This document shows, piece by piece, positions 43,409 to 52,040 of a DNA stretch of 64,000 nt. The stretch covers positions 1 to 64,000 of the forward strand of contig CAYZCL010000006.1 in assembly GCA_964476595.1 (NCBI GenBank), read 5' to 3'. The notes beneath the pieces were generated by a model, which was given only the letters and a program-made list of their open reading frames with translations, was not told the DNA's origin and made no database searches. The position numbers and the translations under genes are program-made. The stretch's first letter is position 1, and each line of letters opens with the position of its first letter. The DNA comes from JALSRD01 sp964476595. Lineage in GTDB: Bacteria; Desulfobacterota; Desulfobacteria; Desulfobacterales; JALSRD01.

Positions 43409-44675
43409 CGCTGCGGGCCCCCTTGCCCTGCCGCGGGGCCGCGGGTTTCACCGCGTCGCCGGCCACCCGCAGTTGCATACCCGCCACGGGCATGGCCAGG
43501 TCCGACACCACCAGGCGTTCGCCGTCGGTGACCCCCTCGGCGAGCACGACACTCCGGGCATCGCGCCACACGGGCTTCACCGGGCGGATCTCCAGCCGGT
43601 CACGGTCATTCAGCAGCCATACGGTCCGGTTGTCGCGCAGGGCCTCCCGCGGCAGCACAAAGACGTGCTCCAGTTCGGGCCCCCGGATGGCCACGCGCAC
43701 ATACTCGCCGATAAGCAGGGGGGGATCCCCGCGCCGCCCGGACCGCAGGTGCAGCGGATCACGCACCTCGATCAGCAGGCGGGCCATGCGTCCCTGGGCC
43801 GTCAGGTCTCCCAGCAGGCGCAGGACCGTGCCCGGCATGCGGTGCCCGGAGCTGCAGGCGATTTCGGCGGCGGACCCCTTCTGCCCGGCCCGCCGCGGGA
43901 TCCGGATCCAGGTCAGGCGATCCACCGGCACCGAGGCCTGCACCCAGTAGGCGTCAGTGCCCGCCAGCTCGGCCAGGGGCACCTGGGGCGTCACCTGGGA
44001 GCCGATGTCCACGGACTTGGTGCGCACGATGGCGTTGAAGGGGGCCCGGATCCGGGTCCGCGCAAGGTCCAGCCCGGCTTTTTGCACGGCCGCCTCGGCG
44101 GCGGCGACGTCCGCCCGGGCCTTTTCCAGGTGCGTTTCGCGCAGGGCCAGCGGTGTACCGGCGGCCCCGGCCCCGGTCTGTCCCCCCTTGCCCAGCAGCT
44201 GCCACTCGCGGCGGGCGACCGCCTGGCGGCCCATCTCCAGACTGAGGGCGTGGCGCGCGTTCACCAGGTCGCTTTTGCGCTGGGCCAGGGCCAGGCGGTA
44301 GTCGGCGTCGTCCAGTTCGATGATCCGATCGCCTTTTTTCAAAAGGCCGCCCTCGGAAAACTCCGGGTTCACCCGAATGACCCGGCCGGAGACACGCGAC
44401 TTGAGGACGACCTGGCGGGCGGGCACCACCGTGCCCATGACGTGCAGCACCACCCGGTGCCGAACGGCACGCAGCGGCTGGATTTCGACCACGGGAACGA
44501 TCTTCGCGGGCGGGCGTTTCCGGGACCGGGGCGCCGTTTTCTTCAGATAGGCGGCCCCGGCCAGGCCCGCGCAAACCAGCAGCACGGCCACCAGAATCCG
44601 CAGCAGGCGGCTCCACCAGCGCACCGGCGGCGGATCGTCCACGGGTCGAGGATCATGCGTTTCGTTGTCTGCCAT
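43401..44675 (-). CDS. RND efflux periplasmic adaptor (membrane fusion protein)
   Basis: A 424-residue adaptor. One N-terminal transmembrane helix (LLRILVAVLLVCAGLAG, about 23-40) is followed by a barrel-sandwich lipoyl half (VVLKSRVSGRVIRVNPEFSEGGLLKKGDRI). Then come a coiled hairpin of Ala/Lys/Glu-rich helix (about 110-190), RAPFNAIVRTKSVDIGSQV, and C-terminal beta domains. It links the RND pump to the outer-membrane channel. ATG 44675. The C-terminal tail is basic and Gly-rich. Confidence 0.93.
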   Translation of the reverse strand: MADNETHDPRPVDDPPPVRWWSRLLRILVAVLLVCAGLAGAAYLKKTAPRSRKRPPAKIVPVVEIQPLRAVRHRVVLHVMGTVVPARQVVLKSRVSGRVIRVNPEFSEGGLLKKGDRIIELDDADYRLALAQRKSDLVNARHALSLEMGRQAVARREWQLLGKGGQTGAGAAGTPLALRETHLEKARADVAAAEAAVQKAGLDLARTRIRAPFNAIVRTKSVDIGSQVTPQVPLAELAGTDAYWVQASVPVDRLTWIRIPRRAGQKGSAAEIACSSGHRMPGTVLRLLGDLTAQGRMARLLIEVRDPLHLRSGRRGDPPLLIGEYVRVAIRGPELEHVFVLPREALRDNRTVWLLNDRDRLEIRPVKPVWRDARSVVLAEGVTDGERLVVSDLAMPVAGMQLRVAGDAVKPAAPRQGKGARSGG

Positions 44676-44767
44676 TTTTTAACTGTCCGAATGATTCGTG
44701 GGCGGGTAACCGTCTGAATTTCCCTCCGTCGCTGCGGGCCCCCGCACCCGTGTCACGCCTCCGGGCG

Positions 44768-46195
44768 CTATTGCGTCCGTCCGGCCACCAGTTCACGGGG
44801 CCAGGTGCCTCCCAACGCGCGGTACAGTTGGATGCGCGCGACCAGCAGGGCGGCCCGGCGCTGAATGAGGGTTCGCTCCAGCCCCTGCACGGTCAGCAGC
44901 TGGGTGAGCACGGGCAGATAATCGTTGAGCCCGTTGCGGTAGCGGACACCGGCCTCCTGCAGGGCGCTGCGCGCGGTGGCGATGACCTTCTCCAGGCCGG
45001 CGATGTGCTCGCGCTGCCGGGCCTCGCTGGTGAGCGCGTCCTCCACTTCCCGGACGGCGTTGAGCACCGTGTCGCGGTAACGGGCCAGGTTTTCGTCGGC
45101 CAGCGCACGGGTGCGCTCCACCTCGGCGGCCCGGCGGCCGCCGTCCAGGAGGGGCGCCGTGAGGTTGCCGGCCAGGGTCAGCAGCCAGTTGTCGAAGAGC
45201 AGGTCCAGGTCTCCCTCGCCGTAACGGGCGCTTCCGGTCAGGCTCAGCCGCGGAAGCCGGTTGGCGCGCGCTTCGGCGATCTGCCAGTCGGCCGCCCTGA
45301 GGCGCATCCCGGCGGCGCGCACGTCGGGGCGGTTGGCCAACAAGTCGGCCGGCAGTCCGGTGGGCGGCAGGGGAGACGGTTCGGGCAGCGTGTCGCGATC
45401 CACGGCCAGCTCCGTACGCGGCGGCCTGCCCAGCAGCACCGCCAGCTGGTGGCGTAGCAGCTCCTCGCGCTCCCGCACCAGCGGGATCTCGGCCGCTACG
45501 TTTTCCACCACCTGCTTCTGCTGGAACACGTCCAGGGCCGACACCATGGCATTGTCAAAGCGCAGCTGCACCAGTTCCAGCAGGGTCCGGTTGATGCGCA
45601 GCTGTTCGGCCAACAGCCGCTTCTGGGCACGCTGGCTGATGATATCCACCCAGCGTGCGGCCACCTCGGCGGCCACGCTGATGGCCGCCGTGTGCAGGTC
45701 CAGCCGGGAGGCGTCGGCGCGCAGCCCGGCGGCCCGCCGCCGGGCCTCGACACGGCCCCAGAGGTCGACCTCGTAACGGGTGACCAGGCCCAGGCGGGTG
45801 TCCCTGAACTCGTGGGAAGACCGCCCGCTGTACTTCTGGCGGCCGATGACGCCGTCGGCGGTTCCCGTCAGGTCCGGGTAACGGTCGGCGCCCGCCTGCA
45901 CGGCCAGGGCGCGGACCTGCTTCAGGCGGGCCCAGGCCTCGTGGATACTCAGGTTGCCCGCCAGGGCGCTTTTCACCAGCCGGTCCAGTTCCGGGTCCCC
46001 GAAGCTGTGCCACCAGTTCTGATCCGGGACGGCCGTGCCGTTGTACAGCGAGAAACCGGCCGGCAGATCGCGGTCGAGATTGTTGCGCGGCTGCGGTTTG
46101 AACGGGCTGCAGGCGACGATACAAAACAACAGCAGCCCGGTCGCCGGAATGAGAAACCGTTTTGCCTTCAGGCGTTGGTGGATTTCCTTATTCAT
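44768..46195 (-). CDS. Outer-membrane efflux lipoprotein (NodT/OprM family)
   Basis: TolC-type channel of the tripartite pump, 475 residues. A lipoprotein signal ends with the lipobox IVACSPF. Two repeated coiled OEP domains follow, with LDRLVKSALAGNLSIHEAWARLKQ near the start and LANRPDVRAAGMRLRAADWQ in the middle. ATG 46195 is chosen because the signal peptide starts there; the longer frame to 46390 is leader. First gene of the pump operon; the gap to the adaptor gene is 92 bases. Confidence 0.93.
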   Translation of the reverse strand: MNKEIHQRLKAKRFLIPATGLLLFCIVACSPFKPQPRNNLDRDLPAGFSLYNGTAVPDQNWWHSFGDPELDRLVKSALAGNLSIHEAWARLKQVRALAVQAGADRYPDLTGTADGVIGRQKYSGRSSHEFRDTRLGLVTRYEVDLWGRVEARRRAAGLRADASRLDLHTAAISVAAEVAARWVDIISQRAQKRLLAEQLRINRTLLELVQLRFDNAMVSALDVFQQKQVVENVAAEIPLVREREELLRHQLAVLLGRPPRTELAVDRDTLPEPSPLPPTGLPADLLANRPDVRAAGMRLRAADWQIAEARANRLPRLSLTGSARYGEGDLDLLFDNWLLTLAGNLTAPLLDGGRRAAEVERTRALADENLARYRDTVLNAVREVEDALTSEARQREHIAGLEKVIATARSALQEAGVRYRNGLNDYLPVLTQLLTVQGLERTLIQRRAALLVARIQLYRALGGTWPRELVAGRTQ

Positions 46196-46605
46196 TTCCA
46201 CGAAATGGGCCGCCCCCCATGGATCCACCGCAGGCGTGATGCCTGCAAGAGGCGCTCTCACGGAAACGGGCTTCGACGGCGGGGTACCGGCCCCTGTTAC
46301 GCGATATTTACCATCAAAGAGAACCGAACGCCACTTCTTTTCAGTCAAGTCGGGAGCCCGGCGGTTTCGAGGGACGGTGGCTGACGCCAACAGGGATGGA
46401 AATGCCGTTTGGGGAAAGCCGATAAAGAAAATGAAGAAAATTCAGAAATCTCTTTACCTATGCGATAAATTTTGATAAAAGTGTTTTAATCCCGCCTATC
46501 GACTGCTGTCAGAGGTGTGTAACATGCATTCGGGCCGGCGCCAGGACACCGGCTCATCGAGATCCCCTCGCAGGACGTGCGTCTGCCTGCAAACGGAGTC
46601 GACAC
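46196..46605. other. Divergent promoter region between efflux operon and cytochrome operon
   Basis: 410 bases without a gene. It must hold promoters for both operons. A 6-bp perfect inverted repeat, GCAGGC/GCCTGC at 46230-46246, sits 35 bases upstream of the efflux start and may be an operator. The segment around 46430-46490 is AT-rich. No regulator gene is adjacent. Confidence 0.55.
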
Positions 46606-47229
46606 ATGAACGTTTCCAGCGATAGCCCTCGCGGCAACCGCAATTGGGGAGTGCTGATTACCATCCCTGTATGTGTTTTCATGATCGTGCTTTTCGCGGC
46701 CCTGTTCTTCAGCGCCTCCGAAAGCCCCTCCAAACCCGCACCCCTCGACCCCGCCTGGTACACGCCCGAAACCGCCCGCGGCAAGGAACTGAAAAACAAG
46801 GTCATGGTGGGCAACTGCTACCTATGCCACGCCTACTGGGTGGGAACACCCAACCCCGACGTGGTCCGGCCGCGGTTCGCCCACGCGGCCATCAAGCTCG
46901 ACCACGGCGCCAATGACCGCTGCTACAACTGTCACCTCATTCAGGACCGCAACAAGTACGCGGCCGACGACGGGTCCGGCATCATGGCCGTCAACGTGGA
47001 GAAGCTGTGCGCCCGCTGCCACGGGCTGATCTACAACGACTGGAAGGCCGGCACCCACGGCGTGCGGCGGGGGCGGTGGGACCCCAGGGGGCCTTTCGAG
47101 CGGGTGGCATTCAAGTGCACCCAGTGCCACGACCCGCACTCGCCGAAATTCAGGTTCAAGGACTTCGCACCGCCGCCGGTGTGGCCGGCCAAGTTTATCC
47201 GGCGTCCGGCGTATGCCGCCGGGCCGTGA
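46606..47229 (+). CDS. Membrane-anchored tetrahaem cytochrome c
   Basis: A 207-residue cytochrome with one N-terminal transmembrane helix (about 15-36, WGVLITIPVCVFMIVLFAAL) and a periplasmic domain with four haem c sites: CYLCH (71), CYNCH (106), CARCH (135) and CTQCH (171). It is followed by an FeS protein, an NrfD protein and a large cytochrome. It probably passes electrons between the membrane quinol module and the multihaem partner. ATG 46606 follows a GGAG site about 9 bases upstream. Confidence 0.92.
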   Translation: MNVSSDSPRGNRNWGVLITIPVCVFMIVLFAALFFSASESPSKPAPLDPAWYTPETARGKELKNKVMVGNCYLCHAYWVGTPNPDVVRPRFAHAAIKLDHGANDRCYNCHLIQDRNKYAADDGSGIMAVNVEKLCARCHGLIYNDWKAGTHGVRRGRWDPRGPFERVAFKCTQCHDPHSPKFRFKDFAPPPVWPAKFIRRPAYAAGP

Positions 47230-47284
47230 GCGGCCGCCGCCCGCGCCCGCCCGTTATTCAACCGCGTTTCAGAGGAATTCCGCG

Positions 47285-48220
47285 ATGGCCAAAGACCCCA
47301 AACTGCACGCCCCCCTGAGCCGCAGGGATTTCATCACCGGCCTGACGGTGACCCTGGCGGCCGCCGGCGCCGGCGCCGCCGCCATGACCCCCCTCCTGAG
47401 GGCCCGGGAAGTCCCCTCGCTGGACGCCTTCCTGCAGCAGCACTACAAACGACTGACCGCCGAGGACAAGAAAGCCATCTTCGCACGCCTGGAAGCCAGC
47501 ATCGAAAAGACCTATGGCGTCAAGGCCACCATCGGCGACCCGCCGCCCATGGACGGCGTGGAGTTCGCCTACGCCCTGAACATCGGCCGCTGTATCGGCT
47601 GCCGCCGCTGCGTCTACGCCTGCATGGCGGAAAACAACCAGTCGCGCGACCCCCAGATCCAGTACATCCGCGTGCTGCAGATGAAGAAAGAAGGCCGTGG
47701 CATCGACATCGAGAGCTCGGTGCACGACTATCCCCAGGAAGAGGCCGGCGACCCCAACTACTACTACATGCCCGTGCAATGCCAGCAGTGCAAGAATCCG
47801 CCCTGCGTCAAGGTCTGCCCGGTCAAAGCCACCTGGCAGGAGCCCGACGGCATCGTGGTGATCGACTACAACTGGTGTATCGGCTGCCGCTACTGCGAGG
47901 CCGCCTGCCCCTACCACGCCCGGCGCTTCAACTTCGCCAAGCCCGGGATCGCCGCCGAGGACATCAATCCGGACATGGCGTACCTGTCCAACCGGCCGCG
48001 CTACATGGGCGTCATGGAAAAGTGCACTTTCTGCCTGCAGCGCACCCGCAAAGGGCGCTACCCGGCCTGCGCCGAGGTCTGCCCCACCGGGGCCCGCAAA
48101 TTCGGCAACCTGCGGGACCCCAACAGCGAGATCCGCAGGATCATCGAACAGGAACGCGTGTACGTTCTCAAGGAGCACTTGGGCACGATACCCAAATTCT
48201 ACTACATTTTCGCCAAGTAG
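47285..48220 (+). CDS. Tat-exported ferredoxin-like subunit with four 4Fe-4S clusters
   Basis: A 311-residue periplasmic electron-transfer subunit (HmcB/DsrO/NrfC type). The N-terminus has a twin-arginine signal SRRDFITGL followed by an Ala/Gly-rich helix. Four cluster motifs are visible: CIGCRRCVYAC (103-113), CQQCKNPPCVKVCP, CIGCRYCEAACP and CTFC...CAEVCP. It is placed directly before the NrfD gene with 9 bases between. ATG 47285. It wires the NrfD quinol module to the cytochromes. Confidence 0.93.
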   Translation: MAKDPKLHAPLSRRDFITGLTVTLAAAGAGAAAMTPLLRAREVPSLDAFLQQHYKRLTAEDKKAIFARLEASIEKTYGVKATIGDPPPMDGVEFAYALNIGRCIGCRRCVYACMAENNQSRDPQIQYIRVLQMKKEGRGIDIESSVHDYPQEEAGDPNYYYMPVQCQQCKNPPCVKVCPVKATWQEPDGIVVIDYNWCIGCRYCEAACPYHARRFNFAKPGIAAEDINPDMAYLSNRPRYMGVMEKCTFCLQRTRKGRYPACAEVCPTGARKFGNLRDPNSEIRRIIEQERVYVLKEHLGTIPKFYYIFAK

Positions 48221-48229
48221 GGGCTCGTC

Positions 48230-49417
48230 ATGGTACAGTTCTTCTTTCACGGTTTCCGATCCATTTTCCACGGCAGCAGGGCCTACTGGATATGGGTGGC
48301 ATCCCTGCTGGCGCTGGTGCTGCTGGGACTCAACGCCTACGCCCGGCAGCTGGCCCAGGGTCTGGCCACCACCGGCATGGGCGACGAGGTCTCCTGGGGC
48401 TTGTACATCGCCAACTTCGCTTTCCTGGTGGGCATGGCCGCGGCCGCCGTCATGGTCGTCATTCCGGCTTACATTTTCAAAGACCGTGAAATGCACAAGG
48501 TGGTTATTTTCAGCGAGCTGTTCGCTGTTGCCGCCATGATCATGTGCCTGCTCTTCGTCATCGTGGACCTGGGAAGGCCCGACCGCTTCTGGCACCTGAT
48601 TCCCTTTATCGGCCATTTCAACTGGCCCGGTTCCATGCTGACTTGGGACATCATTGTGCTGCACGGTTACCTGTTCCTCAACCTCTACGTCTGCGCTTAC
48701 GTGCTTTACACAACCTTTCACGGCCGCACCCCCCGGCCATCGCTCTACGTGCCGGTGGTCTTCCTGGCCATCGCCTGGGCACCCACCATCCACATGATCA
48801 CGGCTTTCCTCTTCCAGGGTCTGGGCGGCCGGCCTTTCTGGAACACGGGGCTCATCGCCCCACGCTTTCTGGCCTCGGCTTTCGCCGCTGGTCCGGCCTT
48901 CATGATCCTGGTGTTCACCATCCTCAAGCGCATGCGGGCCATTTCGTTCGAGTCCACGCTGATCGATAAGGTGCGCGTCATCGTAACGGTCAGCCTGCTG
49001 ATCAACATCTTCCTGGCGGGATCCGAGCTGTTCGCCGAGTTCTACGCAAATTCCGCCGACGCGGTGCACATCAGCCACCTCTTCGGCCTGCACGGCGAGA
49101 GCCTGCTGGCCCCCTGGATCTGGACCTCGCTGGGGCTCAACGTGGTGGCCGCCCTGGTCCTGCTGTCGCCGGTGCGCAGTAACCCCACGGCGCTGATCGC
49201 CTCGTGCATCATGATCGTCGTCGGCATCTGGATCGAAAAGGGGCTGGGGTTCATCGTGCCCGGTTTCATCCCCTCGACGCTGGGTGATTTCGTGCAGTAC
49301 GTACCGACCCTGAACGAGATCGTCATTTGCATCGGCATCTGGGCCCTGGGCCTGCTGATGTACACGATATTCCTGAAGGGCGCCATTCCCATCGTCAACC
49401 TTCAGGACTCCCATTAA
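48230..49417 (+). CDS. NrfD/PsrC-family quinone-interacting membrane subunit
   Basis: Integral membrane protein of 395 residues with about ten transmembrane helices (for example YWIWVASLLALVLLGLNAYA and FLVGMAAAAVMVVIPAYIF). NrfD subunits oxidise or reduce menaquinone. The EMHKVVIFSELFAVAA and WDIIVLHGYLFLNLYV segments match the HmcC/DsrP subgroup. The gene follows the FeS subunit gene by 9 bases and precedes the 12-haem gene by 78. Confidence 0.93.
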   Translation: MVQFFFHGFRSIFHGSRAYWIWVASLLALVLLGLNAYARQLAQGLATTGMGDEVSWGLYIANFAFLVGMAAAAVMVVIPAYIFKDREMHKVVIFSELFAVAAMIMCLLFVIVDLGRPDRFWHLIPFIGHFNWPGSMLTWDIIVLHGYLFLNLYVCAYVLYTTFHGRTPRPSLYVPVVFLAIAWAPTIHMITAFLFQGLGGRPFWNTGLIAPRFLASAFAAGPAFMILVFTILKRMRAISFESTLIDKVRVIVTVSLLINIFLAGSELFAEFYANSADAVHISHLFGLHGESLLAPWIWTSLGLNVVAALVLLSPVRSNPTALIASCIMIVVGIWIEKGLGFIVPGFIPSTLGDFVQYVPTLNEIVICIGIWALGLLMYTIFLKGAIPIVNLQDSH

Positions 49418-49495
49418 GAAAGGAGGTGGTCGCACACCCGCGGAGAATGTCGTCTATAACCCATTGAACATCCACGCAGGAAAAAAGGAGGGAGT

Positions 49496-51880
49496 ATGAC
49501 AAGGGGGAAACAGGTACTGCTCACGGCCTTGCTCCTGAGCGGCTTGATCGCCTTGCCCTTGTCCGCCCTTGCTGCCGGAGGATGCACCACGGCCAAATGC
49601 CACCAAGGCATTGCCGACATCCGCTCCCCGGACAGCGAGATGATGCGCACCATCAAGGCCAACGGTTCCCAGCACGGCGACCCGGACGGCTGTGTAATGT
49701 GCCACGGCGGCAACCCCAAGGCAACGGTAAAAGAAGAGGCTCACAAGGGCATTCCGGCGACGCTGAAACTAGCGCCGGGTCCCAAGGATTATTATCCGGA
49801 TCCGGGTTCCATCTGGATCGCCGAGAACTCCTGCGGTGTGTGCCACGTGGGCTACGTCTACCGGGCCAAGCTGTCGCTGATGAACAGCGAGGCCGGCAAA
49901 ATTCAGGGCAACCTGCATACGTGGGGCTTCACCGAAACGGCCAACTTCAAGAACCCCTGGGCCAACTACGATCTGGAAGACATCGACGGCCAGGAACCGA
50001 TCTTCGGCAGCGAAACTTATAAGCTTTATATGAAGCAACAGATCGCGCTCTTTCCCGACCAGTACCCCACGAGCTTCAAGAAACTGCCGTCGCCCACCAT
50101 GGAAGAAATCAACAAGGACCCCAAGAAAGCGGCCCTGACCTACCAGCGACATGATTGCCAACGCTGCCACATCGGCGTACGCGGCCGGGAGAAACGCGGC
50201 GACTACCGCGGAATGGGCTGCTCGGCCTGTCACGTGCTCTACAGCAACGACGGCCTGTACGAGGGCAATGACAAAACCATCGCCAAGGATCAGCCGGGCC
50301 ACATGCTCAAGCACGAAATTGTGGCCACCCGCAAAACCGGCGGCATCCCGGTGGAGTCCTGCAACTCCTGCCACAACCGCGGCAAGCGCATCGGCGTCTC
50401 CTTCCAGGGCCTGATGGAATTTCCCTACGGCTCGCCTTTCAACAAGATGGGCAAGAAACAGCCCAAGCTGCACACCAAAAAGTACCTTTTCATCTCCGAC
50501 GACCTCCACCACCAGTACCAGAGCCGCAAGGAGAACCCCAAGGGCGGCCTGTTGTGCCAGGACTGCCACACCAGCGTGGATATCCACGGTGACGGCAACC
50601 TGCACGGCACCACCATGGGACAGGTGGAGATCGAGTGCACCGACTGCCACGGCCGTCCCGACAAGTATCCCTGGGAACTGCCCGTCGGCTACGGTGACGA
50701 GTTCGGCAAGAAGCTCGACAACAAGCCGCGCGGCGTGGCCAAGCAGCGGCTGCAGCTGGGATGGCAGTACGGCACGCGCTACGAGCCCGAGGACGGCTTC
50801 GTGCTCACCAGCCGCGGCAACCCCATCGGCAACGTGGTGCGACGGGGCAACAAGGTCATCGTGCACTCGGCCACTGGGAACGACTTTCAGGTGCCGGTGC
50901 TCAAGAACCTGAGCCTGGAGAAGAGATGGAAGGACCCCTCTGCGCCGATCGCCATGTCGGCGGTCAAGGGCCACATGGACAAGATGGAGTGCTACGCCTG
51001 CCACGCCTCGTGGGTACCGCAGTGCTACGGTTGCCATGTGAAAGTGGACTACTCCCGGGACAAGGACGGCAAACAGCCCTCGGGCATTGACTGGGTGGCC
51101 TCCGGGAATGCCATTAAGAAGAACGGCCAGACGGCCGAGTCCGTGCTGGGCACCGGCGGCATCAAATCCATGGGCAAGCCCTATGAGACCCGCTCCTACC
51201 TACGCTGGGAGGACCCGGTGCTGGGAATCGGCGGTGAAGGGCGGGTAACGCCCCTGATGCCCGGCTGCCAGGTAACCTACACGGTGATCAACGAAGAGGG
51301 CAAGACCCTGGTCAACAACATGATCGCCGACAGCCCCGACGAAGCGGCCCAGCGCAAGCAGAAGCATATCCCGCTGGCCATTGACATGGCGCCGGTTCAG
51401 CCGCACACGGCCCAGCGCAAGGCGCGTACCTGCGAATCCTGCCATACCAACCTGAAGTCGGCGGGACTCGGCCTGGGCGGAGGCTCCTTCGGCAACAAAC
51501 AGTCCATGGACATCGTCGAGGACCTGATCGACGCCAAGACCGGCAAGGTCATCCCTGCGAAGTATAAGGTGCAGATCCCCGGTATTCCCAAGCTGAAATT
51601 TGACTGGTCCAAGATCGTGGAACGCGACGGCACCCAGCTGGCCACCGTGGGTACCCACTGGCCCATGAGCCGGGCGTTCAACAAGCAGGAACTGGACACC
51701 ATCCTGCGGGCCGGCACCTGCATGGGATGCCACCAGAACATGAGCCAGGCCGAACTCTGGGCCAAAGTCAGCACCGAAGGCAAGCTCGATCCGGCCAAGC
51801 ATCTGGAGATGATGAACAACATGATCCAGATCCTGGCCCAAAAGAACATCAAGCCTGCCACTATCGGCAAGCAGGAATAA
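49496..51880 (+). CDS. Large periplasmic multihaem cytochrome c (11 CxxCH plus one CX4CH)
   Basis: A 794-residue exported protein with signal peptide (VLLTALLLSGLIAL ending near LAA). Eleven CxxCH sites are visible: CVMCH, CGVCH, CQRCH, CSACH, CNSCH, CQDCH, CTDCH, CYACH, CYGCH, CESCH and CMGCH. One CX4CH site, CTTAKCH, is at residues 30-36. Up to twelve haems would fit. No transmembrane helix follows the signal. Known relatives in function are Hmc (16 haems) and Nhc (9). I cannot say which family this one belongs to. ATG 49496 follows AAAAAAGGAGGG. Last gene of the complex. Confidence 0.9.
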   Translation: MTRGKQVLLTALLLSGLIALPLSALAAGGCTTAKCHQGIADIRSPDSEMMRTIKANGSQHGDPDGCVMCHGGNPKATVKEEAHKGIPATLKLAPGPKDYYPDPGSIWIAENSCGVCHVGYVYRAKLSLMNSEAGKIQGNLHTWGFTETANFKNPWANYDLEDIDGQEPIFGSETYKLYMKQQIALFPDQYPTSFKKLPSPTMEEINKDPKKAALTYQRHDCQRCHIGVRGREKRGDYRGMGCSACHVLYSNDGLYEGNDKTIAKDQPGHMLKHEIVATRKTGGIPVESCNSCHNRGKRIGVSFQGLMEFPYGSPFNKMGKKQPKLHTKKYLFISDDLHHQYQSRKENPKGGLLCQDCHTSVDIHGDGNLHGTTMGQVEIECTDCHGRPDKYPWELPVGYGDEFGKKLDNKPRGVAKQRLQLGWQYGTRYEPEDGFVLTSRGNPIGNVVRRGNKVIVHSATGNDFQVPVLKNLSLEKRWKDPSAPIAMSAVKGHMDKMECYACHASWVPQCYGCHVKVDYSRDKDGKQPSGIDWVASGNAIKKNGQTAESVLGTGGIKSMGKPYETRSYLRWEDPVLGIGGEGRVTPLMPGCQVTYTVINEEGKTLVNNMIADSPDEAAQRKQKHIPLAIDMAPVQPHTAQRKARTCESCHTNLKSAGLGLGGGSFGNKQSMDIVEDLIDAKTGKVIPAKYKVQIPGIPKLKFDWSKIVERDGTQLATVGTHWPMSRAFNKQELDTILRAGTCMGCHQNMSQAELWAKVSTEGKLDPAKHLEMMNNMIQILAQKNIKPATIGKQE

Positions 51881-51917
51881 TCCCGACCGGCCGGAGAAAT
51901 ATCCGGAAAATACAACT

Positions 51918-51942
51918 CGTCCGGGGGAATCGCCCCCGGACG
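51918..51942. repeat. Perfect 10-bp inverted repeat after the cytochrome operon
   Basis: CGTCCGGGGG pairs with CCCCCGGACG around 5 bases. No T run follows directly. It is the first of two stacked hairpins between the convergent operons. Confidence 0.6.
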
Positions 51943-51948
51943 GTTGGG

Positions 51949-52002
51949 AAAAAGCGGGGCCCCGCGACTGTGAAAAAGCAGCCGCGGGGCCCCGCACCTT
52001 TT
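51949..52002. terminator. Bidirectional terminator, 13-bp GC stem
   Basis: GCGGGGCCCCGCG (51954-51966) pairs perfectly with CGCGGGGCCCCGC (51983-51995). Four T follow on the plus strand and five T on the minus strand. It separates the cytochrome operon from the TRAP genes. Confidence 0.85.
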
Positions 52003-52040
52003 CTAGGGGATGACACTATCGCTGAATAAAGTGCACGCGT

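Noticed and set aside
40169..43531. 1120-codon open frame on the plus strand across the RND pump gene
   Set aside because: His/Gln/Gly-rich shadow of the opposite strand with no conserved motif; the minus-strand RND protein is unmistakable.
47258..49435. 725-codon minus-strand frame
   Set aside because: Shadow of the FeS and NrfD subunit genes, very rich in His, Gln and Asp.
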